A stretch of DNA of 60,697 nucleotides from an uncultured Clostridia bacterium (GTDB lineage Bacteria; Bacillota; Clostridia; Lachnospirales; CAG-274): the NCBI GenBank assembly GCA_944383305.1, contig CALWOZ010000009.1:1-60697 (forward strand). Direction: 5' to 3'. The translations under genes and the position numbers were made by a program. Shown here piece by piece: positions 56,121 to 60,697 of this stretch. The notes beneath the pieces are model-generated. The model ran no database searches and was not told the origin of the DNA. It saw only the letters and a program-made list of their open reading frames with translations. Position 1 is the first letter of the stretch; every line of letters begins with the position of its first letter.

Positions 56121-56476
56121 ATGATAAAATCTAGCAAAGAAAGGTATTATTATTATAGTAGCTACTTGCCAACGAAACAGGTGGAGTAACAGGAGTTCAA
56201 GATTTGTCCCTTTTATAAAGTGCATTAGAAGGCATATATGCAACATTTGATGGTGAAGAACTTTATAAAACCAAAGAAGAAAAAGGTTCAAGATTAGGAT
56301 ATTTATTGATTTCAAATCATGTATTTGTTGATTATAACAAACCGTTTTTACAAGCAAATGGAATAAAAATAGAATGTACCAATGAAGATATTGTTAAAAT
56401 AGGACTTGGTGTTGTATCGGACAAAATGACCTATGATGAATTGTTAGAATGAGTTAGAGCTTATAAAAGTAACTAA
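56121..56476 (+). pseudogene. Doc-like (Fic fold) toxin, frameshifted
   Basis: The frame opens MIKSSKERYYYYSSYL, then slips near 56165 into NETGGVTGVQDLSLL(stop)SALEGIYATFDGEELY. LGYLLISNHVFVDYNKPF follows, the Fic/Doc active-site region (usually HPFxDGNKR), then MTYDELLE(TGA)VRAYKSN. It has one slip, a TAA and a TGA, and the active-site DGNKR is altered to DYNKP. With the antitoxin it forms a dead phd-doc module. Confidence 0.75.
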
Positions 56477-57104
56477 TAACAAATTTTAAATAAAACTAAC
56501 AGTTTTCTGTATTTTTTTTAAGTGTAACCTATGCCTGATACTTTAATAATATTTAATTTTCTTTAAAAACTTATAGATTTTTTGTTTGGAACCCATCAGT
56601 TAAAATTATTATAACAAGTTGAAAGTATCCTCTATCTTATGGAAAGAGGTTATAGATTTAGCATGAGAAAAAACATATAGCATAATAGTATTAGAAGCTA
56701 AATTCAGTAAAATAATTGCTTATCAAAATAGTTAAATAAATTCATATTGAAAAAATTTAAAATAAATGTTACCACAAGGGAGTAAGAAAATGATTGACTT
56801 TACTCCTTGTATTTTTTTGTAATAAATAACTAAAAGAATTATTTATATTCTATACAGAGACTAACTTTAAAATAACTGAGTAAGTTTAAAATAAGTGATA
56901 TAATTTGAATTAAAAAACATATGATAAAGATTTTATTGATAAATTATTTAGATTTAAATGTATAATTTTAAAATATTTTTTTGTGTGAAATATATAAAAC
57001 ACTTTTTTATTATAATATTTTTTCTATAGATTAAGTTAATACAAATATAACAATATATAGTATAATATATGTGAAAATACAATAGTATAATAAGGAGAAA
57101 ATGT
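56477..57104. other. Intergenic with one terminator and the recombinase promoter region
   Basis: An intrinsic terminator lies at 56774-56818: ACAAGGGAGTAA pairs with TTTACTCCTTGT and is followed by A and a T-run. Just before the recombinase there are -10-like TATAAT hexamers (~57060-57090) and AAGGAG at 57093-57098. No gene. Confidence 0.55.
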
Positions 57105-58031
57105 ATGAAATTAGATGAAATGATAAAAAAATATTTACTTAAATGTGAGCTACAAAACAATCTTGATTTTAAGACATTAAAAGCATATAGGATAGATTTA
57201 GAACAGTTTGCCAAATTTATGGATAATAATGATGATTTTTTTACAAAAGATAATGTTAATGAATATATTTATTCATTAACATCTAAGAAATACGCTATTA
57301 AAACTATAAAAAGAAAAATAGCATCTTTAAAAGCTTTTTTTTCATATTTAAATCACGAAGATATTATTGAATTGAATCCTTTTTATAAAATAAAACTTAG
57401 GATAAAAGAACCTTTTATATTGCCAAAAATAATTCCAGTAAAAGAGCTTAAAGCATTGTTTGATTATATTTCTCACGAACTAGATGAATATGATAATAAA
57501 TCTTATAGATATAAGGAAGTAATTAGAGACAGAGCTATGCTAGAATTATTAATTGGCACAGGAATTAGAATTAGTGAAGCATGTACATTAAAAAAAGAGA
57601 ATGTGATGTATTCAAGCAACATTATAAAAATATATGGTAAGGGTGCAAAAGAAAGAATTATACCTATATATTGTTCGAGTTTATTAGAATCATTGGAAAT
57701 ATATGAAAATATATTCGCTGAAGAAATAAAAAAATCACAATATTTTTTTGTAAATAAAAGAAAGAATAGATTATCAAGTCAGTCCGTAAGAAATATGATT
57801 AAAAAATATTGTAAGTTAGCAAAAATAGATTTGCATATAACTCCACATATGTTTAGACATACATTTGCAACTATGTTACTAGATAAAGATGTAGATACAA
57901 GATATATACAGATGTTATTAGGACATTCAAATATTATAACAACACAAATTTATACACATGTAACATCTAATAAGAAAAATGAAATTATGAAATATAAAAA
58001 TCCTCGTTCACAGATCAATAATAAAGGATAA
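57105..58031 (+). CDS. Tyrosine recombinase (XerC/D-like), candidate invertase
   Basis: A 308-aa tyrosine recombinase. The SAM-like core-binding domain is at residues ~1-90. The catalytic domain has all expected residues: Arg in GTGIRISEAC (~152), Lys in YGKGAKERI (~180), HMFRHTFA (His-x-x-Arg, ~249), LLGHSNIITTQIYTH with the second His (~272) and the nucleophile Tyr (~282). Its last 14 codons lie inside an inverted repeat whose other copy is at 60621. Position and size fit a site-specific inversion enzyme acting on the neighbouring Thoeris genes. Confidence 0.9.
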   Translation: MKLDEMIKKYLLKCELQNNLDFKTLKAYRIDLEQFAKFMDNNDDFFTKDNVNEYIYSLTSKKYAIKTIKRKIASLKAFFSYLNHEDIIELNPFYKIKLRIKEPFILPKIIPVKELKALFDYISHELDEYDNKSYRYKEVIRDRAMLELLIGTGIRISEACTLKKENVMYSSNIIKIYGKGAKERIIPIYCSSLLESLEIYENIFAEEIKKSQYFFVNKRKNRLSSQSVRNMIKKYCKLAKIDLHITPHMFRHTFATMLLDKDVDTRYIQMLLGHSNIITTQIYTHVTSNKKNEIMKYKNPRSQINNKG

Positions 58032-58066
58032 TTAACTATTATCGATAGGAGGAGTATGAAATTTGA
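57990..58066. repeat. Inverted repeat, left copy (putative recombination site)
   Basis: These 77 bp are the exact reverse complement of 60621-60697. They hold the end of the recombinase gene (codons for NPRSQINNKG and stop), the ribosome site AGGAGG (58047-58052) and the TTG start (58063-58065) of the TIR gene. Identity stops one base after the start codon. It may extend leftward into the recombinase beyond what the window can show. Confidence 0.95.
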
Positions 58067-58788
58067 TTTTTTTATGTTTTAATATAAAAGATAGAATTAA
58101 TATAGCTGAAAGTATTTTAAATCATGTATTAAGTTTTGGATTTGATATTTGGTATGATAGAAAAGATATATTTCTAGGAGATAACAGAATGATAAGTAAC
58201 CTAGAGAATGGTGCCGCTAATACTAATATAAAATATGCAATTGTTGTTATTAGTCCAGAGTTTTCTAAAGGTAATTATTGTATGAAAGAATTTGATATCC
58301 TTTGGAAGAGAAAATTAAATAATGAAATCCATCTTTTTCCTATTTTTTATAATTTTACTTTAGAAACAATTCCAGAAAAATATAAATTTTTACTAGATTA
58401 TGTTTGCAAGTTTATTATGCCAAAAGATGAAATTATTTTTTCAATATATCATATTGTTTCTAAAATCTTATATGATTATATAGAAAATTTAGAAAATAAT
58501 TCTTTAAAATCCATTTCTAAATTAATAGATGATAATTTTTTTAAAGATTGTATAGAAACATATTATTCAATTGATAGAAATAACTATAATGCAAAAATGA
58601 CCACATTATATTTAATGTATAAATATATGCAATCAAAAATAGAATTTTCAGATATTCCAACATATTTATACTATGGTTTTGATAAACTATATTCTTTTTC
58701 TAAATTAAATTTACAAACTGATTTAAGAGAGTTGCAAATATTAGAGAATATGATAATAATATTACTCAATAGATACTTCATTAAATAA
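58063..58788 (+). CDS. thsB: TIR-domain protein, ThsB-like Thoeris sensor
   Basis: A 241-aa protein. Residues 1-~125 form a TIR domain: IFLCFNIKDRINIAESIL, FDIWYDRKDIFLGDNRMI, YAIVVISPEFSKGNYCMKEF with the probable catalytic Glu (~88), then HLFPIFYN. A helical C-terminal extension follows. In Thoeris, ThsB senses phage and converts NAD to a cyclic ADP-ribose isomer that activates ThsA. Start: TTG 58063 is the only option in frame, since TGA lies two codons upstream; the nearby ATG at 58056 is in another frame and only 3 bp from AGGAGG. A SIR2-SLOG gene faces it downstream, which makes the Thoeris call strong. Confidence 0.85.
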   Translation: MIFLCFNIKDRINIAESILNHVLSFGFDIWYDRKDIFLGDNRMISNLENGAANTNIKYAIVVISPEFSKGNYCMKEFDILWKRKLNNEIHLFPIFYNFTLETIPEKYKFLLDYVCKFIMPKDEIIFSIYHIVSKILYDYIENLENNSLKSISKLIDDNFFKDCIETYYSIDRNNYNAKMTTLYLMYKYMQSKIEFSDIPTYLYYGFDKLYSFSKLNLQTDLRELQILENMIIILLNRYFIK

Positions 58789-58805
58789 TAATATCTATGC
58801 TACAA

Positions 58806-58840
58806 ACAAAGCCAGAAGATGATTTCTGACTTTGTTTTTT
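58806..58840 (+). terminator. Intrinsic terminator of the TIR gene
   Basis: ACAAAGCCAGAA (58806-58817) pairs with TTCTGACTTTGT (58824-58835), one mismatch, followed by TTTTT. The remainder of 58841-59214 is AT-rich without a gene. Confidence 0.8.
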
Positions 58841-59214
58841 ATAGCATTTAAAAACTAAAATATATAAAATGACATATTATAATTTTATATATAAATTATT
58901 AGAAAATATGTATAACTCTACTAAATAAAAGCAAATATATCTTATGTAATATTTATAAAAATTATATTTCTTTAATATATTTATGAAATAAAGATCATGT
59001 ATCAAATAATAAAATAAATATAAGTAAATACAATATATATTTTTATGGTTAAATATATAGCCTTAACACTTTCATAGCCTTAAATTTAATGTAATTAGAT
59101 AGTATAACACATGAAAATTAATAGTATATTTTATATAATTTTTATAGTACATTAAATATTTAAGATTTGCTTATTTGCAAAGAATTATAGTGCTAGGGCT
59201 TAATAAACATTTTA

Positions 59215-60624
59215 TTAAATTATAATACTCATTTTATTTATATCCATTAAAATACTTTTCACAGTCTCTACTATTTTTTCTTCATCACTATTTTTATTTT
59301 TAAGAATATCAGAGTAACGCTCTAGATAGCTTGGGATTCTATTTTCTGATTCAAATATATTTTGTATTTCTTCAGCAGCAAATCCTGTTGATGATATTGG
59401 TACAATTTTTAACCCTTTTTTCTCTGCTTCACGAAACTCAGTCATCACTCCATTGCTAACTCCATTTGATTCAGATTGACCATAAAGAAAAATACCTACA
59501 GAACAATCTTTAATCATTTTTTGTATATAATTTACTCGTTCAGGATCATTTGCTTCCTTCTTTTTAAATGTATGATCAATATATGGCATAACCTTTAATT
59601 TATTATGCATATACATTGAATCCATTTCATATAGTTTTTTTGTAGCATTTGAAATTATATAAGAACCTAAACGTTTACCATCACCTGTATAAATATTATA
59701 TCCCTCATCAATAAGCATTTCCACTAATAATTTACATAAGTTATTTGCTCTATCCTCTTCTTTTGAAGAAGATAAATTTCTAAATGAACCAGAAATAAAT
59801 ATATTTTTCTTTTTGTATAACTCGTAAATATATTTTAATAGTTCATCAATTTCTTCATATGAGTCTACATAAATAGTTTTTATATTATAAAACTTTTCAA
59901 AGTATTTTTCATTAGTTTTTTGATAATCTTTGTGTTCATCATCTTTTTTTACTATCCTATAATGAATGCTACTGGATGTTTTAAAACTATTTATTATTTC
60001 TGATAAACAGTCTAAAACAAGTCTATCAGAAAAACTATACCCTATAAATAAAAATGATTTTAGAATCAACTCTTTTTTCAATTGTTCAAATAACAACTGT
60101 TGATTGTGTATGTAATTATTATAGTCTGCCTCTGTTATAATCATTGATTTTGAATCTGTAGTTGAACCATTTAATTTGAATACTTTATATTTTTTATTTT
60201 CCTTTATTTTTATTAAATTTTCACTATTATATATAACTGATGGAATAAATCCTGTCTGATTTTTAATCATACTTTCAATAACCTCATCATAGTTTGTTGT
60301 CCAAAATTCAGTTATTGGCAATTCTAAAATATTTTTAATATGGTTAGAATAAGACTTTTCAGTTGGAACCTTACCAAAAGAGCTTGTAACCATTTCTTCT
60401 AATGCACTTCTACCCATATGTAATTCGCAATATGATGCTAATTTATAGAAACTATCTTCTTTTAAACCATTTAAATCTATTTTAGAATCAAATAAATGAT
60501 CCCATGTTGTATTTGTAAAATCAGCAACTGCACCTGCACCACAAAAAATAGAGATTTGATTATTTCTTAATTTATCAACAATACTATTTATTTCAGTTTT
60601 GTGTTCTAAAAATTGTTTTTTCAA
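59215..60624 (-). CDS. thsA: SIR2-SLOG protein, ThsA-like Thoeris effector
   Basis: A 469-aa protein, the size of Bacillus ThsA (~476). The N-terminal SIR2 domain has ISIFCGAGAVADF (~24-36), LPITEFWTTNYDEVIESMI (~102-120), YKVFKLNGSTTD (~145) and SFLFIGYSFSDRLVLDCL (~190). The C-terminal SLOG domain (~275-440) has NIFISGSFRNL, GYNIYTGDGKRLGSYIISNA, CSVGIFLYGQ, SNGVMTEFREAEKKGLKIVP and STGFAAEEI. In Thoeris the SLOG domain binds the ThsB product and the SIR2 domain then destroys NAD. Here the motif usually written K-h-HG reads KLNG, so the catalytic His position is Asn. TTG start, inside the inverted repeat. Confidence 0.88.
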   Translation of the reverse strand: MKKQFLEHKTEINSIVDKLRNNQISIFCGAGAVADFTNTTWDHLFDSKIDLNGLKEDSFYKLASYCELHMGRSALEEMVTSSFGKVPTEKSYSNHIKNILELPITEFWTTNYDEVIESMIKNQTGFIPSVIYNSENLIKIKENKKYKVFKLNGSTTDSKSMIITEADYNNYIHNQQLLFEQLKKELILKSFLFIGYSFSDRLVLDCLSEIINSFKTSSSIHYRIVKKDDEHKDYQKTNEKYFEKFYNIKTIYVDSYEEIDELLKYIYELYKKKNIFISGSFRNLSSSKEEDRANNLCKLLVEMLIDEGYNIYTGDGKRLGSYIISNATKKLYEMDSMYMHNKLKVMPYIDHTFKKKEANDPERVNYIQKMIKDCSVGIFLYGQSESNGVSNGVMTEFREAEKKGLKIVPISSTGFAAEEIQNIFESENRIPSYLERYSDILKNKNSDEEKIVETVKSILMDINKMSIII

Positions 60625-60697
60625 ATTTCATACTCCTCCTATCGATAATAGTTAATTATCCTTTATTATTGATCTGTGAACGAGGATTTTTATATTT
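60621..60697. repeat. Inverted repeat, right copy, cut by the window end
   Basis: Exact reverse complement of 57990-58066. On the minus strand it provides the ribosome site and TTG start of thsA, preceded by codons that match the end of the recombinase gene. A second recombinase copy, or its 3' end, may therefore lie just outside the window. Confidence 0.95.

Noticed and set aside
2072-56452. Alternative genetic code with TGA read as an amino acid
   Set aside because: Intact genes use TGG for Trp normally and the ClbS/DfsB gene at 39656 ends in TGA at the expected length. Other pseudogenes carry TAA or TAG, so random decay explains the TGA cases better.
58056-58080. ATG at 58056 as the start of the TIR gene
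   Set aside because: It is in a different frame, ends after eight codons, and lies only 3 bp from AGGAGG. The in-frame TTG at 58063 has proper spacing and is mirrored on the thsA side.
1-60697. CRISPR array, tRNA or rRNA genes
   Set aside because: I looked for regularly spaced repeats, tRNA-like cloverleaf ends and conserved rRNA stretches on both strands and found none. Short tandem repeats seen are two- or three-unit operator-like repeats.

Overview
The window looks like a contig from a spore-forming, very AT-rich member of the Clostridia. This rests on spoVB, spoIVB and a spoVD fragment, on strong AGGAGG ribosome sites, on frequent TTG starts and on TAA-dominated stops. No rRNA, tRNA or CRISPR array was seen. 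I cannot name the genus. Roughly the first 8.6 kb is clearly richer in G+C than the rest and reads as imported DNA. Many genes carry single lesions (one stop or a 1-nt slip), so this is a decaying accessory region attached to an ordinary chromosomal block.

Region 1 (1-8623): a GrpB-family gene, a P-loop kinase, then a small integrative-element remnant. Two ~240-bp direct repeats, each carrying the 3' end of an rlmD/rumA-type gene, flank a broken serine recombinase and an intact DUF4365-SF1 helicase, a plausible defence cargo. A MerR regulator with a classic 19-bp-spacer promoter and a broken serine hydrolase follow.

Region 2 (8624-33.8 kb): a very AT-rich peptide-natural-product and signalling island. 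It holds a decayed YcaO gene with a BtrH-like gene, a LytTR response regulator with a 21-bp-period operator, secreted and lipoprotein genes, and a tandem duplication containing stalk-domain proteins and a secreted cysteine protease. It then holds a double RRNPP-type regulator facing a 48-aa secreted peptide gene, followed by a Clo7bot-like RiPP module: truncated radical SAM maturase, broken ABC transporter, two Cys-rich precursors and three S41 proteases. The likely logic is peptide-pheromone control of a modified-peptide cluster, now partly dead because the maturase is truncated.

Region 3 (33.8-56.5 kb): a small and a large serine recombinase end exactly where spoVB begins without its first codons, so an element appears to have split spoVB. 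Chromosomal genes follow: spoIVB, a sucrose PTS/hydrolase/LacI/fructokinase operon, a divergent UgpBAEC-like ABC operon with a phosphodiesterase and a HAD phosphatase, and galM. Broken genes lie among these and after them (SPL-type radical SAM, SLOG, XRE, spoVD tail, phd-doc).

Region 4 (57.1-60.7 kb): the most striking locus. A tyrosine recombinase is followed by a TIR gene (thsB-like), which converges on a SIR2-SLOG gene (thsA-like). Together these are the two halves of a Thoeris anti-phage system. A perfect inverted repeat of at least 77 bp brackets the two genes. It contains the last codons of the recombinase, the ribosome site and the TTG start codon used by both effectors. This is the architecture of a DNA-inversion switch that would swap thsA and thsB behind the recombinase. 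The second repeat runs off the end of the window, so the far side is unknown.
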